21,828 bases of DNA from Candidatus Levyibacteriota bacterium. GTDB lineage: Bacteria; Patescibacteriota; Microgenomatia; Levybacterales; UBA12049. Below are positions 1-7,395 of this stretch, in pieces. The notes under the pieces were generated by a model. It worked only from the letters and a program-made list of their open reading frames with translations. It had not been told where the DNA came from and did no database searches. The stretch spans positions 2,766-24,593 of the forward strand of contig JAHFKF010000009.1 in the NCBI GenBank assembly GCA_023245475.1, given 5' to 3'. The position numbers and the translations under genes are program-made. Positions within the stretch are counted from its first letter, which is position 1, and every line of letters starts with the position of its first letter.

Positions 1-427
1 TTAATGAAAAACAAAAAATCGCAGTAAGTGGAGTAAGCATTTTGGCTCCCTGCAATTGCACTAACTTTTTATCAGCATCATACAGAAGTGGTGCGACAAC
101 TCCAACGTCTTTATGTCGTTGTAAATATGAAACAAGTAGATCAAGACACCCAGAATACATTTGTGTGTCAGGATTGAGAAAAAATAAGTACTCCCCTTTT
201 GCAAACCGTGCACCAACATTATTCCCTTGACCAAATCCTTTATTGTCATTGGGAATATATCGCACTGTAGGAAACTTTTTCAGAAGAGGCTTTTGTAAAG
301 TCTTTTCTTCATCATTATCAACAACAATAATTTCATACGCTGTCTTCGGCTTACTTTGTTTTATAGAATTAATTGCCGCAAACAATTCATTCTGCACATG
401 ATACTGAACAATAATAATTGAAACCAT
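1..427 (-). CDS. GT2 family glycosyltransferase, N-terminal part (cut by window edge)
   Basis: The frame is open from an ATG at 427 to the window edge with no stop, so about 142 N-terminal residues of a longer protein are visible. It begins MVSIIIVQYHVQNE and carries the GT-A nucleotide-sugar fold signatures: VVDND near residue 36, NDNKGFGQGNN near 62, and FLNPDT near 84, where the Asp fills the metal-binding DxD position. This NPDT pattern is typical of WbbL/rhamnosyltransferase-like GT2 enzymes that add sugars to cell-surface glycans. The catalytic C-terminal half lies outside the window. The gene has its own likely promoter (444-472) and follows the GT4 gene ending at 500 on the same strand. 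The GT2 fold is secure; the sugar and acceptor cannot be told. Confidence 0.9.
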   Translation of the reverse strand, partial: MVSIIIVQYHVQNELFAAINSIKQSKPKTAYEIIVVDNDEEKTLQKPLLKKFPTVRYIPNDNKGFGQGNNVGARFAKGEYLFFLNPDTQMYSGCLDLLVSYLQRHKDVGVVAPLLYDADKKLVQLQGAKMLTPLTAIFCFSL

Positions 428-443
428 ATTTTTTACTAACAAA

Positions 444-472
444 ATTGTAGTTTGGGAAATTTTAACACTCAA
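444..472 (-). promoter_or_regulatory. Promoter of the first GT2 gene
   Basis: On the minus strand TTGAGT (472-467) and TACAAT (449-444) are separated by exactly 17 bp. The predicted transcription start near 437 gives a leader of about 10 nt before the ATG at 427. No Shine-Dalgarno motif is seen. Confidence 0.5.
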
Positions 473-499
473 CGGGGTAAGACACAAGTCTGTTGCGAA

Positions 500-1663
500 T
501 TATAACTCCATATCGTCTTCATCACTAGAAGGGTTGGTTAATTCAATGTACGGTATGTTCGCCGCTTTCATAAGTAACTTTTCAAGTTGAGGTATTTGTT
601 TTTTCCATGTCCAACTTTCTTCCACCCATTTTCTCCCATTTTCTCCCAATTGTGCGGCTCGGTCAGGATGATTAATAAGATAGATAATTCTCTTAGCTAT
701 TTCTTGTGGATCAAATTCAACAAGATATCCTGTTTTTCTGTTTCTCATTGTTTCTCGATAGCCAGCAACATTGAGAGCAATTACAGGCGTTCCACAGCTC
801 ATTGATTCTAAAGGAACTAATCCAAAGGTGTCATAACGACTAAGAGATAATGTCACCAATGATTCATTGTATGATTCTACTAATTCTGCATCGCTAATAC
901 GACGTGATTTCTTCGTTCCAAAAACCATTTTGAGTTCTGGCCGAATATCTTCTGGAATAAGTTCCAAGGCTTCTTTTGCCAAATCATATCCATAAATATA
1001 CTCTGGCTCGGCAACAAACAACACCTGATTTTTTTTCTTTGTTCTCTGTGGTTTAAACAATGTTTCATCAACACCAAGATAAGAAATGCGTGGATAAAGA
1101 TTATATGCATGAATCATATACTCTCTTCCGAATAAACTTAGCGTTAGTGTCTCCATTGCAGATCTAGCATTTTTGCGATCAATTGTTTTACGAATTGATC
1201 TGGTGATGTTTTCATACAGCTTATTAAATAGACCTAAATACTGGGAAGGGCGAAGAGAATATTCATAGACGATTCGCAAAGGCTCAAGACAATAATACAC
1301 ATTGCGAGAAGTAAGGAATCGCAAAATAAATGGTGATTGCGTAAAAGTATCTGTATGAACCAGAACAATATCATAGGATTTAGCATCAATTTCTGCAGCA
1401 ATTTTTTTATGCAATTGTTTTAGCTTATAAAAAACTTGGAAGTCTTGGACAACTCTTCCAATGATTGGTAAAGGAATTTTTGTTACAGCAAATGGATAAA
1501 GATACTCGGTACCAGCAAAACGTCCCGGAGAGAACTCATCTTTCTGATTATCATGAGTAAAGACATCAACTGCATGCCCTAGCTCTTTAAGACCTTTTAC
1601 ATGTGACTGCACGGATCTTTTTGCACCTCCATATGCTAAATTGTAATAAATTGCAATTTTCAT
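500..1663 (-). CDS. GT4 family glycosyltransferase (GT-B fold)
   Basis: This 387-residue protein has a GT-B layout. The N-terminal Rossmann half starts MKIAIYYNLAYGGAKRSV, with the GGA glycine loop of GT4 enzymes near residue 12. The C-terminal donor-binding half contains YDTFGLVPLESMSCGTPVIA (residues 277-296). The usual E-x7-E donor motif appears here with Asp278 in place of the first Glu, followed by Glu286. No membrane segment is evident, so it is probably a cytoplasmic or membrane-associated enzyme transferring a nucleotide-activated sugar. It is the last gene of the minus-strand operon that starts at 5083. Its ATG overlaps the TGA of the SGNH hydrolase (ATGA, 1660-1663), implying translational coupling. 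Donor and acceptor are unknown. Confidence 0.92.
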   Translation of the reverse strand: MKIAIYYNLAYGGAKRSVQSHVKGLKELGHAVDVFTHDNQKDEFSPGRFAGTEYLYPFAVTKIPLPIIGRVVQDFQVFYKLKQLHKKIAAEIDAKSYDIVLVHTDTFTQSPFILRFLTSRNVYYCLEPLRIVYEYSLRPSQYLGLFNKLYENITRSIRKTIDRKNARSAMETLTLSLFGREYMIHAYNLYPRISYLGVDETLFKPQRTKKKNQVLFVAEPEYIYGYDLAKEALELIPEDIRPELKMVFGTKKSRRISDAELVESYNESLVTLSLSRYDTFGLVPLESMSCGTPVIALNVAGYRETMRNRKTGYLVEFDPQEIAKRIIYLINHPDRAAQLGENGRKWVEESWTWKKQIPQLEKLLMKAANIPYIELTNPSSDEDDMEL

Positions 1664-2973
1664 TGTTTGATTAATAATTCATTAGATACTATCACATTGT
1701 AGAGCAGTTCAGCAATTTGCGCATTACCTTTTTCCGTGTAGTGAACATTATCTAAAAAATAATTAAGATTTTTTGGAACTCCCTTATCTAAATCGACAAA
1801 CAGTAACTCATTGTCCACTGCAATACGCTTTGTTGCCATATTAAAAGAATCAAGACCTGATTTCATGGATTGTGCATCATAATATTTACCATCTTTTATA
1901 CAAATCAGTTGTGTAGCAAGTATCTTTTGCGTCTCTTCAGAAGAATTATTTGTCTTGTATAGACTCGGCTGATCACCTAAAATTATTGGCACGCCGTCTG
2001 CTTTTGTTGCAGCAATAAATGATTCAAGATTTCGTTTATACACAGAGAGACTAGGAAAATTTTTAACTGAAATAGTATTTTTATTATCTTTATATTCTTG
2101 GGCTACATAAGCAATTTCTCGTTGTTCTTTTGGTTTTATCAGATCAGAATATAAATTATCCTTTAACGCTTTGGCAATGAAATCAGCAGTCACTAATTTA
2201 ATTTGCATAACCGGGGGTATTGTGAAGTACTGCATTGCGACTTGAGTGACAGGCCCCAATACATGAGAATAGTCAGATTTCACTTCTCCATGACTAAAGA
2301 TTCCTTCACGAGGACATGAACCAAACACCATATCATTGATGCCATGCCACATAATGATAAGATCCGGATCTAAATCTTTAATGACAAATAAATACTGAAT
2401 TAATGAATGTTCACTTGTGTAGTAATCTTTGCCGGCATTGATCACTTCAATTTTTCGGTCTGGAAATTCTTTTCTGAGCTTTTTTTCAAGAAGTCTCACC
2501 GCGTTTTTTTCAAATGACACCTCTCTGTTTAGAACTGTTGATCCACCAAGAACAACAATTCGATACGTCCCTGCTTGCTTTTGCTGTTTTATTTCTTCAC
2601 TGCGAAAACCCAATGAATTAATAGTGAGATTATCTTCTTTTGTTAACTTCGCTTGCAAAAATGGATGAAAACTATCAATGGTGTATCGATATGTATTTGA
2701 CTCAAAATTATGATATTTATGACGCAGGAATAATTCAGCTGGCAGAACAATAAGTAAACAAATTGCAATAAAAAGAATCAACATTTTTTTCCAAGACATA
2801 TGTAATAAAAGCCATAGCAAAACCGGAAGGAAAAATATCAATCCTATCAGCATGATGAAATACTTAATTGTATATTTACTAAATAATTGGGGATGTGCTG
2901 AACTATGAAAAATAAGACCCAAAAGAACAAATAGATAAAAAGTAATTCCAATAATGATAATAAATTTTCTCAT
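1660..2973 (-). CDS. Membrane-anchored SGNH/GDSL hydrolase
   Basis: The 437-residue protein has three hydrophobic segments (about 1-24, 36-57, 62-83), then a globular SGNH esterase domain. All four blocks are visible: GGST with nucleophile Ser145 (block I), NAGKD with Gly181 (II), HGINDM with Asn213 (III), and DNVHYTEKG with Asp408 and His411 (V). The LGFRSEE stretch near 121 is common in SGNH proteins linked to surface polysaccharides. By family knowledge it would add or remove an ester group on a glycan. The catalytic domain probably faces outward, which is inference. Both ends are four-base ATGA overlaps, with the carbamoyltransferase upstream and the GT4 gene downstream, so the three proteins are probably made together. 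Confidence 0.9.
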   Translation of the reverse strand: MRKFIIIIGITFYLFVLLGLIFHSSAHPQLFSKYTIKYFIMLIGLIFFLPVLLWLLLHMSWKKMLILFIAICLLIVLPAELFLRHKYHNFESNTYRYTIDSFHPFLQAKLTKEDNLTINSLGFRSEEIKQQKQAGTYRIVVLGGSTVLNREVSFEKNAVRLLEKKLRKEFPDRKIEVINAGKDYYTSEHSLIQYLFVIKDLDPDLIIMWHGINDMVFGSCPREGIFSHGEVKSDYSHVLGPVTQVAMQYFTIPPVMQIKLVTADFIAKALKDNLYSDLIKPKEQREIAYVAQEYKDNKNTISVKNFPSLSVYKRNLESFIAATKADGVPIILGDQPSLYKTNNSSEETQKILATQLICIKDGKYYDAQSMKSGLDSFNMATKRIAVDNELLFVDLDKGVPKNLNYFLDNVHYTEKGNAQIAELLYNVIVSNELLIKQ

Positions 2974-4676
2974 TTTTTGCGGACAATCATGTTATGTATC
3001 ACAAGCAGATCGATTCCTGAACGATTAAAAGTATTTAATGCTTCTTTAGTTGTATTAACAATTGGTTCTCCTTTGAGATTAAATGATGTATTTAAAATAA
3101 CTGACACATCTGTCTTCTCGCCAAATCGTTTTATCAATTTGTAATATAACGGATTTGTTTTCTCGTCAACAAATTGAGGACGAGCAGTACCGTCAACATG
3201 GGTTATTGCACCTAATTGTTCACGTTTATCTTTTTTGACTGAGACGACATACAGCATAAACTTAAATGGATCATGTGTTTTTTTACTCCCCACACTAAAA
3301 TATTTATCAGCGTCTTCAATCGTCGTCGCTGGAGCAAACGGGCGAAATGCTTCTCTAAATTTTATTTTGCTATTTACTAAATCTTTCATAGCAAGAGATC
3401 TCGGATCAGCAAGGATGCTACGATGGCCGAGAGCTCGTGGACCCCATTCAAACTCTCCCTGAACCCAACCAATAACTTTGCCTCTCTTCATAGCGTCGGT
3501 CACTTGATCAATCAATGTCTCATCGCTCTTAATAGTTTTATAAGAAACATTTTCTGCTTCCAAAGTTTGCTTTGCTTCACTTGTCGTTTCTGCCGCACCA
3601 TAATATGCGTGCTCCATGACAAAAGTTCGCTTCTTGCCGAGCACTGTGTGATATACCCATAAGGCAGCACCCAACGCACCCCCAGAATCTCCTGCTGCAG
3701 GTTGGATAAATATTTTCTTGAATGGTGATCGCTTAAGAATTTCCCAATTTGCTTTACTGTTAAGAGCAACACCGCCGGCATAACACAAAGAATCTAACTT
3801 TGTCTTTTGATAAACATGGGTAACAATCTTTAATAAGATCTCTTCAAAGACATATTGAATACTTGCAGCAATATCGGCATAGTATGTCTGTATCTCATCT
3901 GGTTTTGTATTTTTCTTTCCAAAGACTCCAAGAAATTTTTTGGTGTAAATGCCATGTATATCATAATGATAAGAAAAGTACGAAAGATCCAATGCATAAC
4001 TGCCATCCTTCTTTTGATCTAACACTTGATATACTTCGTCAACATATTTAGCTTTTCCATAAGGAGCAAGTCCCATGACTTTATACTCTCCTTCATTTGC
4101 TTCATACCCTGTAAAGACGGTGAATGCACTATAAAGCAGTCCCAATGAATGAGGAAAACGAATTTCTTCTTTTATATCAATATTAGTACCATTCCCTACG
4201 CCCCAACTAGTCGTCGTCCATTCACCTACACCATCAATACTGAGAAGCGCTGCCTTTTCAAATGGTGAACAAAAAAAAGTACTGCTCATATGAGACACAT
4301 GATGCTCTGAAAAAAGTAATTTACGAGGATCTATGTTGAGAGCTGAAACAATGTGACTTTTTACCCACATCTTATCAAAAAACCATTCCTTCATGGATTC
4401 ATTGAAAAATGAAAAACTTTTAGGAGCTCCTGAAAGACTTGAGAGAAATTGTCGTTCAAATTTCAAAAATGGTTTCTCATAAAAGACAACATATGAAAGA
4501 TCATTGGCAGTGATTCCGGCCTTCTTTAAACAGAACGCAATGGAAAGTTTTGGGAATGAAGCATCGTGCTTTTTGCGAGAGAAGCGTTCTTCCTCTGCTG
4601 CAGCAATAAGTATCCCATCTTTGATGAGTACAGCTGCGCTGTCATGGTAATAACACGAAATACCTAAGATATACAT
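2970..4676 (-). CDS. Carbamoyltransferase, NodU/CmcH/SxtI family
   Basis: The 568-residue protein has the two-domain layout of O-carbamoyltransferases (COG2192). An N-terminal TsaD/Kae1-like ATPase domain contains the metal-binding EHHVSH (about 124-129), GEYKVMGLAPYG (196-207), CYAGGVALN (298-306) and GDSGGALGAA (329-338). A C-terminal domain holds EWGPRALGHRSI (about 410-421) and FREAFRPFAPA (440-450). The family makes carbamoyl-adenylate from carbamoyl phosphate and ATP and transfers the carbamoyl group to a sugar or alcohol hydroxyl. I start it at the ATG at 4676 (MYILGISCYYHDS), the family N-terminus, two bases after the upstream stop. An in-frame GTG at 4697 would add seven residues and overlap the upstream gene. 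Context makes a surface-glycan sugar the likely acceptor. Confidence 0.95.
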   Translation of the reverse strand: MYILGISCYYHDSAAVLIKDGILIAAAEEERFSRKKHDASFPKLSIAFCLKKAGITANDLSYVVFYEKPFLKFERQFLSSLSGAPKSFSFFNESMKEWFFDKMWVKSHIVSALNIDPRKLLFSEHHVSHMSSTFFCSPFEKAALLSIDGVGEWTTTSWGVGNGTNIDIKEEIRFPHSLGLLYSAFTVFTGYEANEGEYKVMGLAPYGKAKYVDEVYQVLDQKKDGSYALDLSYFSYHYDIHGIYTKKFLGVFGKKNTKPDEIQTYYADIAASIQYVFEEILLKIVTHVYQKTKLDSLCYAGGVALNSKANWEILKRSPFKKIFIQPAAGDSGGALGAALWVYHTVLGKKRTFVMEHAYYGAAETTSEAKQTLEAENVSYKTIKSDETLIDQVTDAMKRGKVIGWVQGEFEWGPRALGHRSILADPRSLAMKDLVNSKIKFREAFRPFAPATTIEDADKYFSVGSKKTHDPFKFMLYVVSVKKDKREQLGAITHVDGTARPQFVDEKTNPLYYKLIKRFGEKTDVSVILNTSFNLKGEPIVNTTKEALNTFNRSGIDLLVIHNMIVRKK

Positions 4677-4678
4677 AG

Positions 4679-4909
4679 TTACTGTTTTTTTGCCCACATG
4701 AGAGTATATTTAATTTTTTGACGTTTAATCCAGAAGCTATTACTCGTCTTTTGATAACCATGACCTAGGAGAGACTTTTCAAATGAGGATTTAAGGATAA
4801 ACCCGAGAGGAATGATAACTATATAGTAGACAATAAATAATAAAATAGTCGCTTGAAACCGCGCGACTTTTTTACTAATAACTAACCATTTTTGCCAAAC
4901 TTTTTTCAT
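4679..4909 (-). CDS. Small SxtJ-like membrane protein
   Basis: This 76-residue protein has a short basic N-terminus, one hydrophobic segment (about residues 19-41, ending VIIPLGFIL) and a basic cytosolic-type tail containing SFWIKRQ. The pattern of a membrane segment with PLG(F/L)(I/L), a short linker, then S(F/Y)WI.R(Q/E) matches, from memory, the C-terminal half of SxtJ-family proteins. Those are encoded next to NodU/CmcH-type carbamoyltransferases, and family members are usually longer (about 130 residues), so this is a short form. It sits 3 bp after the DUF5989-like gene and ends 2 bp before the carbamoyltransferase ATG. Its biochemical role is unknown. A membrane scaffold or partner for the carbamoyltransferase is inference. 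Confidence 0.75.
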   Translation of the reverse strand: MKKVWQKWLVISKKVARFQATILLFIVYYIVIIPLGFILKSSFEKSLLGHGYQKTSNSFWIKRQKIKYTLMWAKKQ

Positions 4910-4912
4910 ATA

Positions 4913-5083
4913 TTAAAACAAGGGATAGATAAATGCTCCTACGCCAGTATGCCCACCAACAAAAAACAAAATCATAAATAAAAGGAGAAGAAAAATAATA
5001 GGGATGCTCCACCACATATTAAATTTTAATAACGAGCCAAAGAATTCACCAATGATAGCAAAGTAGAGTCTAATCTTTTTCAT
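4913..5083 (-). CDS. DUF5989/SxtK-like small membrane protein
   Basis: Reading the minus strand from ATG at 5083 gives a 56-residue protein ending at TAA 4915-4913. It starts MKKIRLYFAIIGEFFGSLLK, continues with NMWWSIPIIF and one strongly hydrophobic segment (about 26-43), and ends HTGVGAFIYPLF. Order and motifs (GEF near 12-14, paired Trp just before the membrane segment, closing A-F-I-Y-x-L-F) match, from memory, the tiny DUF5989 proteins of about 50 residues found beside SxtJ and carbamoyltransferase genes. It heads the operon and has a likely promoter directly upstream with almost no leader. Automatic calling easily misses it because of size. The function is unknown. Confidence 0.82.
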   Translation of the reverse strand: MKKIRLYFAIIGEFFGSLLKFNMWWSIPIIFLLLLFMILFFVGGHTGVGAFIYPLF

Positions 5084-5086
5084 TTA

Positions 5087-5116
5087 TTGCAATTATAACA
5101 ATTTTTCTTATATAAT
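5087..5116 (+). promoter_or_regulatory. Promoter of the C-methyltransferase gene
   Basis: TTGCAA (5087-5092) and TATAAT (5111-5116) are 18 bp apart. The predicted transcript start near 5123 leaves about 10 nt before the ATG at 5133. The -35 hexamer abuts the -10 of the divergent minus-strand promoter, so the two polymerases would compete. Confidence 0.6.
5092..5100 (-). promoter_or_regulatory. Extended -10 promoter of the carbamoylation operon
   Basis: The minus strand reads TGTTATAAT: a perfect TATAAT with an extended TGn. Eight bases separate it from the ATG at 5083, so the transcript would start within a base or two of the start codon. No good -35 is seen, which the extended -10 could compensate. 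Confidence 0.6.
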
Positions 5117-5132
5117 ACAGTGGCTCTTGCAT

Positions 5133-6362
5133 ATGCAAACAAAACTTAAACCTATCACTCAGTGTCGATCGTGCCAGTCAAAAAATCTTTCCGATATTTT
5201 GTCATTGGGCAATAGTTACCTCTCTGATTTTGTCAAAAAGAAACAACGCCCGCCTGGCTACCCACTTGTTATGACACTTTGTCGCAATTGCCACTTAATG
5301 CAACTAAAACATACAGCACCAGCTTCTGAGCTCTATACTGAGCATTACGGTTATCGTTCAGGAATCAATCAAACAATGAAGACAGAACTCAAAGGGATAG
5401 TTGATGACGTTCTTACCAAAGTAGATTCTCCCAAAAAGAAACTGTTAGTTGTTGATATTGGAGCAAACGACGGAACGCTTCTTAGCAATTATCCCAAATC
5501 CTTTGAACGCGTTGGTGTTGAACCAATTAAAAAATTAGCAAAAATTTGCGCAGATAACGCAGACATTGTTATTAATGATTTCTTTAATTACAAAGCGTAT
5601 GAGAAAAAATTGGGGAAGAAAAAAGCAGATATTGTAACAGCTATTTCCTGTTTTTATGACATGGAAGAACCCAATGATTTTGTTAACGACATTACCAAAG
5701 TTCTTGCAGAAGACGGAGTATTTGTTGTTCAGCAAAATTATTTAGTCAAAATGCTTTTGCAGAATGCCTTTGATAATATCGTCCATGAACACCTTGAATA
5801 TTACTCATTAATTTCTCTTCAGAACTTGCTTAAGAGGCATAATCTTGAAGTGTTTGATGTAGAACTACGAGAGCTAAATGGTGGCAGTATCAAGACCTAT
5901 ATTGGCTTTGCTGGCAAACATCCAATTGCAACAAGCGTCTATGAACAAACCCAACTTGAGAATATGATTAATCTTACCCGTAAAAAAATCTATACAGACT
6001 TTGCAAAACGAATTCGAGACAATAAAAAAGCTGTTTACCAATTTATTAAAGAAGAAGTAACAAAGGGCAAAAAGGTTTATTTGTACGGAGCATCAACTCG
6101 AGGCAATACACTTTTGCAATATTTTGGATTAGACAATAAATTGATTGAAAAAGCTGTTGAACGAAATCCAGAGAAGTGGGGAACAATGATCGCGTCGGTT
6201 GATATTCCAATTATCTCAGAAGAACAAGCCAGACAGGAAAAGCCTGACTACATGTTAGTTCTCCCCTGGTTCTTCAAAGCAGAATTCTTGAAAAGAGAAA
6301 AAGCATATCTGAAATCCGGTGGACGCTTCATCTTCCCTCTTCCAACAGTCGAGATTGTCTAA
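5133..6362 (+). CDS. SAM-dependent sugar C-methyltransferase (TylC3/NovU-like)
   Basis: The 409-residue protein has the three-part layout of deoxysugar C-methyltransferases. An N-terminal zinc-binding domain has Cys11, Cys14, Cys50 and Cys53 in CRSC and CRNC. A SAM-binding Rossmann domain shows VVDIGANDGT (107-115), and HEHLEYYS (218-225) matches the catalytic His/Tyr region of TylC3. The C-terminal domain contains YGASTRGN, the nucleotide-sugar-binding motif. The family methylates a carbon, often C3, of dTDP-4-keto-6-deoxy sugars, giving branched sugars. No 4-keto-6-deoxysugar synthesis genes are in the window. I prefer ATG 5133 (MQTKLKPITQCRSC) over the in-frame TTG at 5127. It is divergent from the carbamoylation operon, and carbamoyl and branched methyl sugars often occur together in glycans and antibiotics. 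Confidence 0.9.
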   Translation: MQTKLKPITQCRSCQSKNLSDILSLGNSYLSDFVKKKQRPPGYPLVMTLCRNCHLMQLKHTAPASELYTEHYGYRSGINQTMKTELKGIVDDVLTKVDSPKKKLLVVDIGANDGTLLSNYPKSFERVGVEPIKKLAKICADNADIVINDFFNYKAYEKKLGKKKADIVTAISCFYDMEEPNDFVNDITKVLAEDGVFVVQQNYLVKMLLQNAFDNIVHEHLEYYSLISLQNLLKRHNLEVFDVELRELNGGSIKTYIGFAGKHPIATSVYEQTQLENMINLTRKKIYTDFAKRIRDNKKAVYQFIKEEVTKGKKVYLYGASTRGNTLLQYFGLDNKLIEKAVERNPEKWGTMIASVDIPIISEEQARQEKPDYMLVLPWFFKAEFLKREKAYLKSGGRFIFPLPTVEIV

Positions 6363-6382
6363 AAATAAATTAGATAAATCTC

Positions 6383-6412
6383 TTGACAATGTTTAATTCT
6401 GTCTGCTAAAGT
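6383..6412 (+). promoter_or_regulatory. Promoter of the 179-residue protein gene, leaderless type
   Basis: A perfect TTGACA (6383-6388) lies 18 bp before TAAAGT (6407-6412), which is preceded by TGC as an extended -10. Seven bases separate the -10 from the ATG at 6420, so transcription should begin at or next to the start codon. Confidence 0.6.
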
Positions 6413-6419
6413 AAGTCTT

Positions 6420-6959
6420 ATGTGGAATACTCTTTTTACAAACCCCTTTGTTCAGTATATTATTTCTCCTGTAGTTGTTTTTGGTATATTATTTTTTCTT
6501 ATTTCCAAAATTTATAAGCTAGGCGGATTTATGAATAAAGTTTCAACTGGTTTAGGTATAGTAATTGATTTAGATAAGGAAGTAAAAAAGCTTAATAAGC
6601 ATGTTGGAGTTATTAAAACACATCTAGTGACTACTCAAGGATTAGATGCAGGACTATTTGCCCCAGGCAGTCCCTTAAAATTACTTGATGCAGGTTTAAG
6701 CTTATTGGGTAAAACAGGCTTCAAGAATATTTATAACAAAAATAAGAAATGGTTTATTCAAGAAGCAAAAAAGTATTCAGTTAAAACAGAAGTAGATATC
6801 GATGAGGCAAGTCTTAAAATTATCGAGGCCTGTTCAAAAGATAAAAAATTTGCAAATTACAAAGAAATAGCTTTTCAAAACGGAGTTACAGTGGATGTGC
6901 TATTAAAAGTCCTTGCCATCTACTTACGTGAAGAACTAGTGAAAGAAATTTTAAATTAA
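6420..6959 (+). CDS. Membrane-anchored protein of unknown function
   Basis: The 179-residue protein has one N-terminal membrane segment (about 10-29, VQYIISPVVVFGILFFLI), a short charged stretch with heptad-like spacing (about 48-66), then a soluble C-terminal domain of mixed helices (about 75-179). I do not assign a family. The block from GSPLKLLDAGLSLLGKTGFK into WFIQEAKK resembles, from memory, unannotated small proteins in which S-P-L/I-x-L-x-x-x-G is followed by an amphipathic helix, but I cannot name a domain. The cytoplasmic side likely holds the C-terminal domain, since positive residues follow the membrane segment. It has its own strong promoter and ends 7 bp from the converging SRPBCC gene. 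It is the only gene in the first 17 kb without a glycan link beyond position, apart from the SRPBCC gene. Confidence 0.8.
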   Translation: MWNTLFTNPFVQYIISPVVVFGILFFLISKIYKLGGFMNKVSTGLGIVIDLDKEVKKLNKHVGVIKTHLVTTQGLDAGLFAPGSPLKLLDAGLSLLGKTGFKNIYNKNKKWFIQEAKKYSVKTEVDIDEASLKIIEACSKDKKFANYKEIAFQNGVTVDVLLKVLAIYLREELVKEILN

Positions 6960-6966
6960 GGATGGC

Positions 6967-7377
6967 CTATCGTTGTTTACTGAAGTATTGTTGCATTGGT
7001 TTCCAATAATAATCTTCCCAACCTTTTTCAATAGATTCTATATGCTTCTCTGGAACACCTTTTTGCGTAAATATGAGTTTTGTTTGATTATCTTTCGCTT
7101 GAGTAAATTGCAACGTAATGGTACTGTAATGACCTTCCGTCCAATCTGTTGATGTATCTCTCCATTCCTGTACAATTTTTAAGCTTTTAGGATCTAACTC
7201 AATTGTTTTACCAATGAGATAATCATCCCATATAGAAAACATTCCACCTATATTTGGATCAATCACAGCATGAGCATTTATCATCTCTCCATGTATCTTG
7301 GAATCCAACCAAGCATTGTAAGCTGTCTGGGGACTACATGAGAGAATGACTTCTTGTTTAATAATTTTTGATTGCAT
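6967..7377 (-). CDS. SRPBCC (AHSA1-like) domain protein
   Basis: This 136-residue protein is a single START/Bet v1-type domain covering almost the whole length. Visible family marks are VILSCSPQTAYNAWLDSKIH near the N-terminus, GGMFSIWDDYLIGKTIEL in the middle strands, and the closing helix GWEDYYWKPMQQYF. AHSA1-like proteins bind hydrophobic ligands or act as co-chaperone-like factors, but bacterial members of this subtype rarely have a known role. There is no signal peptide or membrane segment. The gene has its own extended -10 promoter (7384-7392) and sits between glycan genes, with no evident functional tie to them. Confidence 0.85.
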   Translation of the reverse strand: MQSKIIKQEVILSCSPQTAYNAWLDSKIHGEMINAHAVIDPNIGGMFSIWDDYLIGKTIELDPKSLKIVQEWRDTSTDWTEGHYSTITLQFTQAKDNQTKLIFTQKGVPEKHIESIEKGWEDYYWKPMQQYFSKQR

Positions 7378-7383
7378 AACGTT

Positions 7384-7392
7384 ATTATAGCA
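7384..7392 (-). promoter_or_regulatory. Extended -10 promoter of the SRPBCC gene, leaderless type
   Basis: The minus strand reads TGCTATAAT, a perfect extended -10. Only six bases separate it from the ATG at 7377, so the mRNA would begin at the start codon. The -35 region (near 7407-7412) is poor and lies inside the flippase gene's 3' end. Confidence 0.6.
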
Positions 7393-7395
7393 TTG

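Noticed and set aside
42..230. Small plus-strand open frame opposite the first GT2
   Set aside because: It has no family-like features and lies wholly antisense to a well-supported glycosyltransferase.
4676..4697. GTG at 4697 as carbamoyltransferase start
   Set aside because: It adds seven residues not typical of the family and overlaps the upstream gene, while ATG 4676 gives the family N-terminus.
500..4697. Alternative code with TGA read as Gly (Gracilibacteria/Absconditabacteria)
   Set aside because: TGA ends the SGNH and carbamoyltransferase genes at normal family C-termini, and Gly is encoded by GGN throughout.
2970..5083. Toxin (saxitoxin-like) biosynthesis cluster
   Set aside because: Only the carbamoyltransferase and its two small partners recall sxt genes. 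No polyketide-like, amidinotransferase or oxygenase genes are present, and all other neighbours are glycan genes.
5127..5132. TTG at 5127 as C-methyltransferase start
   Set aside because: ATG 5133 is in frame two codons later and matches the usual short N-terminus before the first Cys pair.
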